Shown here piece after piece: positions 16,804 to 26,056 of a stretch of 64,000 nucleotides of DNA; position 1 is the stretch's first letter, and every line of letters begins with the position of its first letter. The position numbers and the translations under genes are program-made. The notes below the pieces were generated by a model. That model worked only from the letters and a program-made list of their open reading frames with translations, was not told the DNA's origin and did no database searches. The stretch is taken from positions 56,189 through 120,188 of the forward strand of contig NZ_CANMRQ010000011.1 of NCBI RefSeq assembly GCF_947500325.1, read 5' to 3'. This DNA comes from an uncultured Lacinutrix sp. (GTDB lineage: Bacteria; Bacteroidota; Bacteroidia; Flavobacteriales; Flavobacteriaceae).

Positions 16804-16910
16804 TGTTTTACTTTTTTTTCAAAAATAAGTAATAACAACTATGATTTCATACTAATTTTATTTAATTATAATATCTGGCATATAACCATAGTTGTTTATA
16901 GTTTGTAGTA

Positions 16911-18464
16911 TTATTTTGGATCTAGTACTACAAATGGAATAATCATTTCTTCTAGCGAAACACCTCCATGTTGATAAGTATTACGATAATAGCTTACGTA
17001 GTGATTATAATTGTTTGGGTAAGCAAAAAACAAATCACTTTTTGCAAAAATAAAAGAGCTATTCATTGATAAAGATGGTAAATGAATGGTTTTTGGGTTT
17101 TTAGCAGCTAATACATCTTTGCTTTCATAGCTTAAACTGCGGCCAGTTTTGTATCTTAAATTTAAACTAGTATCTCTATCTCCAATTACTTTTGAAGGGT
17201 TTTTTACGTTAATTGTGCCATGATCAGTAGTTAAAATAAGTTTAAACCCCATTTGTTGAGCTTGTTGTATCATTTCTAGTAATGGAGAATTTTTAAACCA
17301 ACTTTGGGTAAGTGAACGGTAAGCTTTATCATTTGAGGCTAATTCTTTTACAACATCCATTTCTGTTTTAGAGTGCGATAACATATCAACAAAATTGTAT
17401 ACCACAACGGTTAAATCGTTGTCTTTTAGTCCTCTAAAGTTGTCGGCTAATTTTTTACCATCTCTTAAGTTTGTTATTTTGTAGTATTCGTGTTTTAAAT
17501 TATTAATGCCTAAACGTTTCATTTGTGCATTTAAAAAATCTGCTTCATGCATGTTTTTACCACCTTCATCTGTATCATTTTTCCAATACTCAGGATGTAA
17601 TTTTTCCATGTCACTAGGCATTAATCCAGAAAAAATGGCATTTCTAGCATATTGCGTTGCAGTTGGAAGTATACTAAAAAAAGGAATTTCTGTTTTCTTT
17701 TTGTAATGGTTAGACACTATAGGTTCAAAAGCTTTCCATTGATCGTATCGTAAATTATCAATAACTACTAATAAAGTTGGTTGTTCTTTACTAAGTTCTG
17801 GCGCGACTTTATCTTTAAATAAGACATGAGATAATGTTGGAGCATCTGTATTTGGTTCAAACCAAGTTGGGTATTCTTTATCTATAAATTTACCGAATTG
17901 AATATTGGCTTCATTCTTCTGAGATTCTAATATTTCAAACATGCCAGTATCTTCAATATCCTCTAGTTGCATTTCCCAATAAATTAATTTTTGGTATAGA
18001 GAAGTCCACTCTTCATAAGAATTTACCATCGCCATATCCATCGCAATTTTTCTAAATTCTTGTTGGTAATTAGAAGTTGTTTTTTCAGAAACTAATCGAG
18101 AATGATCAAGGTTTTTCTTTAAGCTTAATAGAATTTGATTCGGATTTACAGGTTTTATAAGGTAATCAGCAATTTTATTACCAATGGCTTCTTCCATTAT
18201 ATACTCTTCTTCACTTTTAGTAATCATAACTACAGGAAGAGAATCTTGTTTTTCTTTAATCTCATGTAAGGTTTCTAACCCTGTAAGACCAGGCATGTTT
18301 TCATCTAAGAAAACAATGTCAAATTTTTGATCATCAAGAATTTCTATTGCTTCTGTTCCGCTATTACAAGTAGAAACATTATAATTTTTTTTCTCTAAAA
18401 AAAGAATATGTGGTTTTAATAAATCGATTTCATCATCAACCCAAAGTATATTTATTTTATCCAT
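16911..18464 (-). CDS. porX: PorX: response regulator with PglZ phosphodiesterase domain
   Basis: A regulator of the type IX secretion system, partner of the PorY kinase. The receiver domain (residues 1-120) has the acidic pair D10-D11, phospho-acceptor D54 (VFLDENMPG) and a Lys in IKPVNP. A helical linker leads to a PglZ/alkaline-phosphatase-like domain with metal residues in VVIDNLRYD, LPTATQYARNAIF and LTTDHGT. In studied homologues this domain hydrolyses oligonucleotides and PorX also contacts SigP. The 517-residue length is standard. It is divergent from the HD hydrolase gene across only 38 bases. Confidence 0.93.
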   Translation of the reverse strand: MDKINILWVDDEIDLLKPHILFLEKKNYNVSTCNSGTEAIEILDDQKFDIVFLDENMPGLTGLETLHEIKEKQDSLPVVMITKSEEEYIMEEAIGNKIADYLIKPVNPNQILLSLKKNLDHSRLVSEKTTSNYQQEFRKIAMDMAMVNSYEEWTSLYQKLIYWEMQLEDIEDTGMFEILESQKNEANIQFGKFIDKEYPTWFEPNTDAPTLSHVLFKDKVAPELSKEQPTLLVVIDNLRYDQWKAFEPIVSNHYKKKTEIPFFSILPTATQYARNAIFSGLMPSDMEKLHPEYWKNDTDEGGKNMHEADFLNAQMKRLGINNLKHEYYKITNLRDGKKLADNFRGLKDNDLTVVVYNFVDMLSHSKTEMDVVKELASNDKAYRSLTQSWFKNSPLLEMIQQAQQMGFKLILTTDHGTINVKNPSKVIGDRDTSLNLRYKTGRSLSYESKDVLAAKNPKTIHLPSLSMNSSFIFAKSDLFFAYPNNYNHYVSYYRNTYQHGGVSLEEMIIPFVVLDPK

Positions 18465-18502
18465 GTATATTTGTTTATATAAATCATTGAAAAATTCTCA
18501 GT

Positions 18503-19732
18503 TTGCAGACAAGTAACAAACTTAAAATATTAAACGACCCAATTTACGGATTTATTACTATCCCAAATTCTTTAATTTTCGATTTAATAGAACATAAATA
18601 TTTTCAACGACTACGTCGTATTACCCAAATGGGTATGAGTTATCTGGTTTATCCAGGTGCGCATCACACACGTTTTCATCATGCGATAGGTTGTATGCAT
18701 TTAATGCAAAAAGCTATTCAAGTACTTCGTTTTAAGGGTGTTGAAATTAGCGACGAAGAGGAAAATGCATTATTAGTGGCTATTTTATTACACGATATTG
18801 GACATGGGCCTTTTTCTCACGCTATGGAACATAGTATAGTTAATGGTGTTTCTCATGAGCATATATCAATGCTTTTTATGGAGGCTTTGAATGCAGAATT
18901 TAACAACGATTTAACTTTAGCTATTAAAATATTTAAGGGAGAGTATCACAGGAAATTTATGTGCCAATTAATATCAAGTCAAATAGACATGGATAGAGCA
19001 GATTATTTAAAACGAGATAGCTTTTATACCGGAGTAGCAGAAGGTAACATTAATAGTGAACGTTTAATAACAATGCTTAATGTTAAAAATGATGAGTTAG
19101 TAGTAGAGGATAAAGGTATTTATTCTGTTGAAAAATTTCTTGTTGCTAGACGTTTAATGTATTGGCAAGTCTATTTGCATAAAACGAGTTTATCTGCCGA
19201 ACAATTGCTTATTCGCGTATTAAAACGCGCTAAGGAATTAACAAAAAAAGGAATAGAATTGCCAGCAAGTAAGTCTTTAAAATACTTTTTGGATAATGAA
19301 ATCAATATAAAAGATTTTTCTTTAGAAGTATTAGGAACTTTTTCAAAACTAGATGATTATGATATTGTTTCTGCAATGAAAGATTGGCAATATCATGATG
19401 ATTTTGTTTTAAAGAATTTGTGCTATATGATTATTAATAGAGACTTACTTAAGGTTAAAATAAAGAAAAAAAGTATAAAACCGGCGTTGTTGTTACAGCA
19501 TAAAAAAGATTTAATTGAAAAATATTCTATATCTGAAGATGAAGCAGATTATTTTGTTTTTACAGGAGAAATTTCAAATCAAGCTTACACACAAAAAAAA
19601 CAAGGTATAAGTATTTTGCATAAAAACGGAAAAATTGAAGATATAGTTAAAGCTTCAGATCAATTAAATCTCAAAGCACTATCTAAACCAGTGACTAAAT
19701 ATTATATCTGTTATCCAAAGGAAAAATTGTGA
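18503..19732 (+). CDS. HD domain phosphohydrolase
   Basis: A 409-residue HD-superfamily hydrolase related to dNTP triphosphohydrolases. The metal-binding set is seen in HHTRFHHAIG (54-63) and LLHDIGHGPFSHAMEH (96-110, with H97-D98), plus QIDMDRADYL further on. The start is TTG at 18503 (QTSNKLKILNDPIYGF follows); no ATG fits the conserved N-terminus. The lpxD gene begins 24 bases downstream, so it heads the lipid A cluster. The nucleotide substrate is not known from sequence. Confidence 0.88.
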   Translation: MQTSNKLKILNDPIYGFITIPNSLIFDLIEHKYFQRLRRITQMGMSYLVYPGAHHTRFHHAIGCMHLMQKAIQVLRFKGVEISDEEENALLVAILLHDIGHGPFSHAMEHSIVNGVSHEHISMLFMEALNAEFNNDLTLAIKIFKGEYHRKFMCQLISSQIDMDRADYLKRDSFYTGVAEGNINSERLITMLNVKNDELVVEDKGIYSVEKFLVARRLMYWQVYLHKTSLSAEQLLIRVLKRAKELTKKGIELPASKSLKYFLDNEINIKDFSLEVLGTFSKLDDYDIVSAMKDWQYHDDFVLKNLCYMIINRDLLKVKIKKKSIKPALLLQHKKDLIEKYSISEDEADYFVFTGEISNQAYTQKKQGISILHKNGKIEDIVKASDQLNLKALSKPVTKYYICYPKEKL

Positions 19733-19756
19733 TTATTTTTTCTATTTTTGCGTCAG

Positions 19757-20785
19757 ATGAAGTTTACAGCAGAACAAATAGCAGGTATATTAGAAGGTGA
19801 TATTGTGGGTAATCCACAGACTGAAGTTTCTAAACTATCTAAAATTGAAGAAGGAGTAGAAGGTGCGCTAACATTTTTAGCTAATCCTAAATACACACCA
19901 TATATATATACTACAAAAGCATCTATAGCTATTGTAGGAAAAGATTTTGAACCAGAACAAGAGGTTTCTGTAACCTTAATTAAGGTTGAAGATGCTTACA
20001 AGTCTTTTTCTAAATTACTTGAATATTATAATCAAGTAAAGCTTAATAAATTTGGTGTAGAACAACCTTCGTATATCTCTCAATCTGCAATTTTAGGCGA
20101 AGATATTTATGTAGGAGCATTTACTTATGTAGGAGATAATGTTAAAATCGGAAAGAATGTTAAGATTTTTCCAAGTTCATATATTGGTGATAATGTAATA
20201 ATTGGAGATAATACTGTGATTTTTTCAGGTGCTAAGATTTATTCAGAATGTACCGTAGGTAGTAATTGTGTTATTAACTCAGGAGCAATAATTGGCGCTG
20301 ATGGTTTTGGTTTTGCACCTAACGAATCTGGAGAATATACTAAGGTTCCACAAATTGGTAATGTAGTCATTGAAGATTTTGTTGATATTGGTGCTGCTAC
20401 TACTATTGATAGAGCAACTCTAGGTTCTACTATTATAAGAAAAGGTGTTAAGTTGGATAATCAAATTCAAATAGCGCATAACGTAGAAATAGGTAAAAAT
20501 ACAGTTATAGCAGCTCAAACAGGTATAGCTGGTTCTACAAAAATTGGAGAAAATTGCCAAATAGGAGGGCAAGTAGGTTTTGCAGGACACTTAACTATTG
20601 GTAATGGTGTTAAAATTCAAGCGCAGTCTGGAATAGGTAGGAATATTAAAGACAATGAAATATTACAAGGCTCACCTGCATTTGGTTATGGAGACTGGAA
20701 CAAGTCGTATGTATACTTTAAAAACTTGCCTAAATTGGCAAAAACAATAAACGAATTAGAAAAAAAAGAACATGGCAATAGTTAA
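19757..20785 (+). CDS. lpxD: UDP-3-O-(3-hydroxyacyl)glucosamine N-acyltransferase
   Basis: Third enzyme of lipid A synthesis, adding the N-linked hydroxyacyl chain. It has an N-terminal uridine-binding domain ([16 protein letters not shown]) followed by a left-handed beta-helix of hexapeptide repeats and a C-terminal helix. The catalytic His is probably in [11 protein letters not shown]. The ATG at 19757 is preferred over an upstream in-frame TTG at 19748 because it starts exactly at the conserved MKFTAEQ, giving 342 residues. It overlaps the next gene by 14 bases. Confidence 0.95.
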   Translation: MKFTAEQIAGILEGDIVGNPQTEVSKLSKIEEGVEGALTFLANPKYTPYIYTTKASIAIVGKDFEPEQEVSVTLIKVEDAYKSFSKLLEYYNQVKLNKFGVEQPSYISQSAILGEDIYVGAFTYVGDNVKIGKNVKIFPSSYIGDNVIIGDNTVIFSGAKIYSECTVGSNCVINSGAIIGADGFGFAPNESGEYTKVPQIGNVVIEDFVDIGAATTIDRATLGSTIIRKGVKLDNQIQIAHNVEIGKNTVIAAQTGIAGSTKIGENCQIGGQVGFAGHLTIGNGVKIQAQSGIGRNIKDNEILQGSPAFGYGDWNKSYVYFKNLPKLAKTINELEKKEHGNS

Positions 20786-22184
20786 TTCGGAAGTCAAGCA
20801 AAAAACTATAGAAAAAGAAATTTCTTTAAAAGGTGTAGGATTACATACTGGTAAAGATGTAACCTTAACTTTTAAACCTGCGCCTGAAAATTCAGGTTTT
20901 GCTTTTAAGAGAATAGATTTAGAAGGTTCGCCAATTATTGAGGCTGATGCTAATTATGTTACAAACACACAACGTGGTACTTGTTTAGAAAAAAACGGGG
21001 TTACTATTCAAACTTGTGAACATGTTCTTGCAGCTTTTATAGGCTTAGATATTGATAATGCTGTTATTGAATTAAATCAATCTGAGCCTCCAATTATGGA
21101 TGGTTCATCTAAATTTTTTGTAGAAGCAATTGAGGCAGCTGGTATTGTTGAGTTGGATGCTTTTAGAGAAGAATTTATAGTAAAAGATGTTATTTCATAT
21201 ACAGATGAAGAAACAGGAAGTGAAATTTTAGTGATGCCTGCAAAAGAGTATCAAATTACTACAATGGTAGATTTTGGTACTAAAGTGTTAGGGACTCAAA
21301 ATGCAACGTTAAATCATATTTCAGATTTCAAGAAAGATATTTCAGACTCAAGAACTTTTAGTTTTTTACATGAATTAGAATCACTTTTAGAGCATGGTTT
21401 AATAAAAGGAGGAGATTTAAATAATGCAATTGTATATGTTGATAAAGAATTATCTTCAGACACAATGGAAAAATTAAAAGTAGCCTTTGGAAAGGAAAAG
21501 ATTGCTGTTAAACCAAATGGTATTCTTGATAATTTAACATTGCACCACCCTAATGAAGCAGCAAGACATAAATTGTTAGATGTTGTAGGTGATTTAGCAC
21601 TTATAGGTACTAGAATAAGAGGTAAAGTAATAGCTAATAAGCCAGGGCATTTTGTGAATACACAATTTGCTAAGAAGCTATCTAAAATTATAAAAAACGA
21701 AAGACGTAATAATGTTCCTGAAATAGATTTGAATCAAGCACCATTAATGGATGTTAATCAAATTATGGACATGTTACCGCATAGACAGCCATTTTTGTTA
21801 ATAGATAAAATCTTTGAATTGACCGAAAAAAATGTAATTGGTATGAAAAACGTTACCATGAACGAGCCATTTTTTGCAGGTCACTTTCCAGGAGCACCAG
21901 TAATGCCTGGTGTGTTAATTGTTGAAGCAATGGCACAAACGGGAGGAATTCTAGTACTTAGTACTGTTCCGGATCCAGAGAATTATCTAACCTTTTTCAT
22001 GAAAATTGATAAAGTAAAATTCAAACAAAAAGTAGTTCCTGGTGATACATTAATATTTCAATGTTCGTTAATTACACCAATAAGAAGAGGTATATGTCAC
22101 ATGCAAGGTTATGCTTATGCTAATGGGAAACTGTGTGCAGAAGCAGAATTAATGGCTCAAATTACCAAAGTGAAAGAATCATAA
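20772..22184 (+). CDS. lpxC/fabZ: LpxC-FabZ fusion (UDP-3-O-acyl-GlcNAc deacetylase / 3-hydroxyacyl-ACP dehydratase)
   Basis: A two-domain protein of 470 residues. Residues 1-310 are the zinc deacetylase LpxC (TCEHVLAAF and the HKLLDVVGD metal site), the committed step of lipid A synthesis. Residues about 320-470 are a hotdog-fold FabZ dehydratase ([36 protein letters not shown] with the catalytic His and Glu). This fusion is typical of Bacteroidota and couples hydroxyacyl-ACP supply to its removal. It overlaps lpxD and is followed by lpxA after 83 bases. Confidence 0.96.
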   Translation: MAIVNSEVKQKTIEKEISLKGVGLHTGKDVTLTFKPAPENSGFAFKRIDLEGSPIIEADANYVTNTQRGTCLEKNGVTIQTCEHVLAAFIGLDIDNAVIELNQSEPPIMDGSSKFFVEAIEAAGIVELDAFREEFIVKDVISYTDEETGSEILVMPAKEYQITTMVDFGTKVLGTQNATLNHISDFKKDISDSRTFSFLHELESLLEHGLIKGGDLNNAIVYVDKELSSDTMEKLKVAFGKEKIAVKPNGILDNLTLHHPNEAARHKLLDVVGDLALIGTRIRGKVIANKPGHFVNTQFAKKLSKIIKNERRNNVPEIDLNQAPLMDVNQIMDMLPHRQPFLLIDKIFELTEKNVIGMKNVTMNEPFFAGHFPGAPVMPGVLIVEAMAQTGGILVLSTVPDPENYLTFFMKIDKVKFKQKVVPGDTLIFQCSLITPIRRGICHMQGYAYANGKLCAEAELMAQITKVKES

Positions 22185-22267
22185 AAATGAAACAAGTGAG
22201 GCTTTCGTTTTTATTTTAAACTAAAGCATTAAATTGCGAACGCATTTTAAAATTATTATAACAAAAA

Positions 22268-23053
22268 ATGAATCAACCATTAGCTTACGTACACCCAGGA
22301 GCAAAAATCGCAAAAAATGTGGTTATTGAACCATTTACAACCATTTATAATAATGTTACCATTGGTGAAGGCACTTGGATAGGAAGTAACGTAACTATAA
22401 TGGAAGGTGCTAGAATAGGAAAGAATTGTAACATTTTTCCAGGAGCAGTAATATCTGCTGTGCCTCAAGATTTAAAATATAATGATGAGGATACTACTAC
22501 AGAAATTGGAGATAATGTAACTATTAGAGAGTGTGTTACTATTAATAGAGGTACTACAGATAGAATGAAAACTGTAGTGGGAGATAATTGCTTAATTATG
22601 GCGTATTGCCATATTGCTCACGATTGTATTGTTGGTAGTAATTGTATATTTTCAAATAATAGTACCCTTGCGGGACACATTACTATAGGTGATTATGTTA
22701 TTTTAGCGGGTATGACAGCTGTCCATCAATTTTGTTCGGTAGGTAATCATGCTTTTGTAACTGGAGGATCTTTAGTACGAAAAGATGTGCCTCCATTTGT
22801 GAAAGCAGGAAGAGAGCCTTTATCTTATGTAGGTATTAATTCTGTTGGATTAAGACGAAGAGGTTATACGACAGAGAAAATTAGAGAGATTCAAGATATA
22901 TTTAGAATATTATATCAAAAAAATTATAATAATACTCAAGCTTACAATATTATTGAAGCTGAAATGGAAGCAACTACCGAACGTGATGAAATTCTTCAAT
23001 TTATAAAGAATTCACATCGCGGAATTATGAAGGGTTACTTCAAATCAAATTAA
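22268..23053 (+). CDS. lpxA: UDP-N-acetylglucosamine acyltransferase
   Basis: First enzyme of lipid A synthesis, a 261-residue left-handed beta-helix trimer. Hexapeptide repeats run to about residue 180, then a helical C-terminus (GYTTEKIREIQDIFRILY). The catalytic His lies in YCHIAHDCIVG, and the acyl-chain site is around GMTAVHQFCSVG. Gene order lpxD-lpxC/fabZ-lpxA-efp is a familiar Bacteroidota cluster. Confidence 0.96.
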   Translation: MNQPLAYVHPGAKIAKNVVIEPFTTIYNNVTIGEGTWIGSNVTIMEGARIGKNCNIFPGAVISAVPQDLKYNDEDTTTEIGDNVTIRECVTINRGTTDRMKTVVGDNCLIMAYCHIAHDCIVGSNCIFSNNSTLAGHITIGDYVILAGMTAVHQFCSVGNHAFVTGGSLVRKDVPPFVKAGREPLSYVGINSVGLRRRGYTTEKIREIQDIFRILYQKNYNNTQAYNIIEAEMEATTERDEILQFIKNSHRGIMKGYFKSN

Positions 23054-23070
23054 TAAAAGACAAGAAATTT

Positions 23071-23637
23071 ATGGCATCTACATCAGATATTAGAAACGGA
23101 TTATGTATTAAGTATAATCATGATATTTATAAAATAATAGAATTTTTACACGTTAAGCCAGGAAAAGGACCTGCATTTGTTAGAACAAAATTAAAAAGTG
23201 TAACTAATGGAAAAGTAATTGATAATACATTTTCTGCAGGACATAAACTAGAAGACGTACGTGTAGAAACACATAAGTTTCAATTTTTATACAATGATGG
23301 AGATTTCTATCATTTTATGAATCAAGAAGATTATACTCAAATTCAATTAACAGAATCTGCTTTAGATAAGCCTGAATTAATGAAAGAAGGAGAAGTTGTT
23401 ACTGTTATTATTAACTCTGAAGATAATGCACCTTTATCTGTTGATTTGCCAGCAAGTGTTGTATTAGAAGTTACTGCAACAGAGCCTGGAGTAAAGGGTA
23501 ATACAGCTACAAACGCTACTAAGCCAGCAACTGTTGAGACAGGTGCAACGGTTAATGTGCCTTTGTTTATTAATGAAGGAGATAAAATTAAAGTAGAAAC
23601 AGAAAAGGGTACTTATAAAGAACGTGTTAAAGAGTAG
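23071..23637 (+). CDS. efp: elongation factor P
   Basis: A ribosomal factor that relieves stalling at proline stretches. Its 188 residues show the three beta-barrel domains; the loop reaching the peptidyl-transferase centre is [11 protein letters not shown] with Lys32 at the tip, a Lys-type rather than Arg-type EF-P. The C-terminal signature [21 protein letters not shown] is intact. It lies 17 bases after lpxA and 5 bases before the second lpxD-like gene. Confidence 0.97.
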   Translation: MASTSDIRNGLCIKYNHDIYKIIEFLHVKPGKGPAFVRTKLKSVTNGKVIDNTFSAGHKLEDVRVETHKFQFLYNDGDFYHFMNQEDYTQIQLTESALDKPELMKEGEVVTVIINSEDNAPLSVDLPASVVLEVTATEPGVKGNTATNATKPATVETGATVNVPLFINEGDKIKVETEKGTYKERVKE

Positions 23638-23642
23638 TTTTA

Positions 23643-24578
23643 TTGAAGTTTCCTAAACCACATACTTTAAAAGCAATTGCACAACTTATAGGTTGTGAAT
23701 ATGTTGGCAATGAAGATTTTCCTGTTCTTGGTATGAATGAGATTCATGTTGTAGAATCTGGAGATATTGTTTTTGTAGATCATCCTAAATACTATGATAA
23801 AGCTTTGCAATCTGCAGCAACAATAGTATTAATAAATAAAAATGTCGAATGCCCAGAAGGAAAAGCATTACTAATTAGTGATGATCCTTTTCGTGATTTT
23901 AATAAACTAACAAATCATTTTAAACCTTTTCAGGCAGCAAACTCAAGTATTTCTGAGTCTGCTATAATAGGAACGAACACTATTATTCAGCCAAATTGTT
24001 TTATTGGTAATAATGTTGTTATAGGTGATAATTGTATTATTCATGCTAATGTTACTATATATGATGATGCCATTATTGGTAATAATGTAACAATTCATTC
24101 TGGTAGTATTTTAGGAGCAAGTGCTTTTTATTATAAAAATAGGCCAGAAGGTTTTGATCAATTAGTTTCTGGTGGAAGAGTCGTTATTGAAGATAATGTA
24201 GATATTGGTGCGCTTTGTACAATAGACAAAGGTGTAACTGGAGACACAACTATTGGAGCTGGATCTAAATTAGATAATCAAATTCAAGTTGGTCACGATA
24301 CTGTTATTGGTAAAAAATGTTTGATAGCATCTCAAGTTGGAATAGCAGGATGTTGTATTATTGAAGATGAGGTTACTATTTGGGGACAAGTAGGTACAAA
24401 CAGCGGAATTACAATAGGAAAAAAAGCCGTTATTTTAGGTCAGACAGGTGTAACAAAATCCGTTCAAGGTGGTAAGAGTTATTTTGGAACACCTATTGAA
24501 GAATCTAGAGTAAAACTAAAAGAATTAGCTTATGTTAAGCAGATTCCTAATATAATAGATCAATTAAAAAATAAATAG
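23643..24578 (+). CDS. second LpxD-like N-acyltransferase
   Basis: A 311-residue LpxD paralogue with the uridine-binding-like N-terminal domain ([19 protein letters not shown]) and a beta-helix of hexapeptide repeats, including [11 protein letters not shown] with the catalytic-type His. The start is TTG at 23643, six bases after the efp stop; no ATG fits. It lacks the long C-terminal helix of the first LpxD. It may act on a different sugar nucleotide or acyl chain; this is inference. The sequence is divergent from the gene at 19757 within the same cluster. Confidence 0.85.
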   Translation: MKFPKPHTLKAIAQLIGCEYVGNEDFPVLGMNEIHVVESGDIVFVDHPKYYDKALQSAATIVLINKNVECPEGKALLISDDPFRDFNKLTNHFKPFQAANSSISESAIIGTNTIIQPNCFIGNNVVIGDNCIIHANVTIYDDAIIGNNVTIHSGSILGASAFYYKNRPEGFDQLVSGGRVVIEDNVDIGALCTIDKGVTGDTTIGAGSKLDNQIQVGHDTVIGKKCLIASQVGIAGCCIIEDEVTIWGQVGTNSGITIGKKAVILGQTGVTKSVQGGKSYFGTPIEESRVKLKELAYVKQIPNIIDQLKNK

Positions 24579-24986
24579 ATGTCATCTAAAGCAATAGTTA
24601 AAGCATTTTATGATTCAGATTTAGCAAATGATGAATCTGTAGTTTCTAAATTTTTCCATGATGATTGTGAATTACATTGGAATAGTAGTCATGGGTTTAT
24701 GATTCTTAAATATAAAGAAATTGAAGATTTTTTTAAAGGCACACGTGAATCATACAATACACTTCGTTTTCAGTTTAGTCATTTATTGGAAGATAATGAG
24801 TTTGTAACAAGTAGACATACTTTATATGCTCATACAATTGAGAACCCAGATAATGAAGTTGCTTTGGCGCATTTTACTGCTGTTTGGGAGGTTAAAGAAG
24901 ATAAATTATATCGCTGTTATGAAATTAGTCAGCAAGCAGATGAAAAAACTTTAGAATCAAATACATTTTTAGAAATAAAAATTTAA
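24579..24986 (+). CDS. SnoaL/NTF2-like protein
   Basis: A 135-residue protein with the cone-shaped alpha+beta barrel pattern of the NTF2-like superfamily (VKAFYDSDLANDESVVSKFFHDDCELHWN, then YKEIEDFFKGTRESYN and a beta strand-rich end). It begins immediately after the LpxD-like stop, so is co-transcribed. The family covers isomerases and ligand-binding proteins; the role here is unknown. Confidence 0.8.
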   Translation: MSSKAIVKAFYDSDLANDESVVSKFFHDDCELHWNSSHGFMILKYKEIEDFFKGTRESYNTLRFQFSHLLEDNEFVTSRHTLYAHTIENPDNEVALAHFTAVWEVKEDKLYRCYEISQQADEKTLESNTFLEIKI

Positions 24987-25048
24987 AATAGATTAAAAAA
25001 ATAGCTATCAAAAACTTACTTTTGTGGCATTATTCAAAAAATATACAA

Positions 25049-25921
25049 ATGAGCGTTTTAGTAAATAAAGATTCAAAAATTATAGTTCAAGGTTTTACTG
25101 GTAGTGAAGGTACTTTTCATGCTGGACAAATGATTGAGTATGGAACAAATGTTGTTGGAGGTGTTACTCCAGGAAAAGGTGGTCAAACTCATTTAGATAG
25201 GCCAGTTTATAATACTGTAGAAGAAGCAGTAGAGAAAGTAGGAGCAGATACAACTATTATTTTTGTGCCGCCAGCTTTTGCTGCAGATGCTATAATGGAA
25301 GCTGCGGATGCTGGAATTAAAGTTATTATTTGTATTACTGAAGGTATACCTGTTGCAGATATGATTAAAGCTTCAGACTATATAAAAGGTAAAGATTGTC
25401 GCTTAGTAGGACCTAACTGCCCAGGTGTTATTACGCCAGGTGAAGCAAAAGTTGGTATTATGCCAGGATTTGTATTCAAGTCTGGTAAAGTAGGTATTGT
25501 TTCAAAATCTGGAACATTAACATATGAAGCCGCAGATCAAGTTGTAAAACAAGGCTTAGGAATTACTACTGCCATTGGTATTGGAGGAGATCCAATTATT
25601 GGAACTACAACTAAAGAAGCTGTTGAGTTATTAATAAACGATACTGAAACGGAATGTGTTGTTATGATTGGTGAAATTGGTGGTCAGTTAGAAGCTGATG
25701 CAGCAAACTGGTATAAAGAAAGCGGAAGTAAGAAACCAATTATTGGTTTTATTGCTGGTGAAACAGCGCCTGCAGGTCGAACAATGGGACATGCTGGAGC
25801 AATTGTTGGCGGAAGCGACGATACTGCTCAAGCTAAAAAGGCAATTATGAGAAGTTGTGGGATTCATGTTGTAGATTCTCCTGCAGAGATTGGAAAGAAA
25901 GTAGCTGAGGTTTTAGGGTAA
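25049..25921 (+). CDS. sucD: succinyl-CoA synthetase subunit alpha
   Basis: TCA cycle enzyme subunit that binds CoA and carries the phosphohistidine. It has the CoA-binding Rossmann fold ([15 protein letters not shown]), [13 protein letters not shown], and the active His in GHAGAIVGG. The ATG at 25049 begins the conserved [15 protein letters not shown] and gives 290 residues; an upstream in-frame TTG lies inside a TACTTTTG promoter-like box (25017-25024) and is rejected as start. sucC is not adjacent, as is usual in this group. Confidence 0.96.
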   Translation: MSVLVNKDSKIIVQGFTGSEGTFHAGQMIEYGTNVVGGVTPGKGGQTHLDRPVYNTVEEAVEKVGADTTIIFVPPAFAADAIMEAADAGIKVIICITEGIPVADMIKASDYIKGKDCRLVGPNCPGVITPGEAKVGIMPGFVFKSGKVGIVSKSGTLTYEAADQVVKQGLGITTAIGIGGDPIIGTTTKEAVELLINDTETECVVMIGEIGGQLEADAANWYKESGSKKPIIGFIAGETAPAGRTMGHAGAIVGGSDDTAQAKKAIMRSCGIHVVDSPAEIGKKVAEVLG

Positions 25922-25987
25922 ACAACCTTGCTGTTAGTATTTTAATAGTTAAATTCTGTTAAAATATATATAATATATTAACGTTAT

Positions 25988-26028
25988 AAGTTCGTTGGCT
26001 GTAAATTAGCTGACGAACTTTTTTTTTA
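25988..26028 (+). terminator. intrinsic terminator after sucD
   Basis: A 13-bp stem (25988-26000 AAGTTCGTTGGCT with 26008-26020, two G-U pairs) is followed by a run of about ten Ts. Confidence 0.88.
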
Positions 26029-26056
26029 AACTAAACTCAATCAAAAATAATTAAAA

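Noticed and set aside
22191..22220. Possible hairpin between lpxC/fabZ and lpxA
   Set aside because: Only four or five pairs can form; not supported as a terminator or attenuator.
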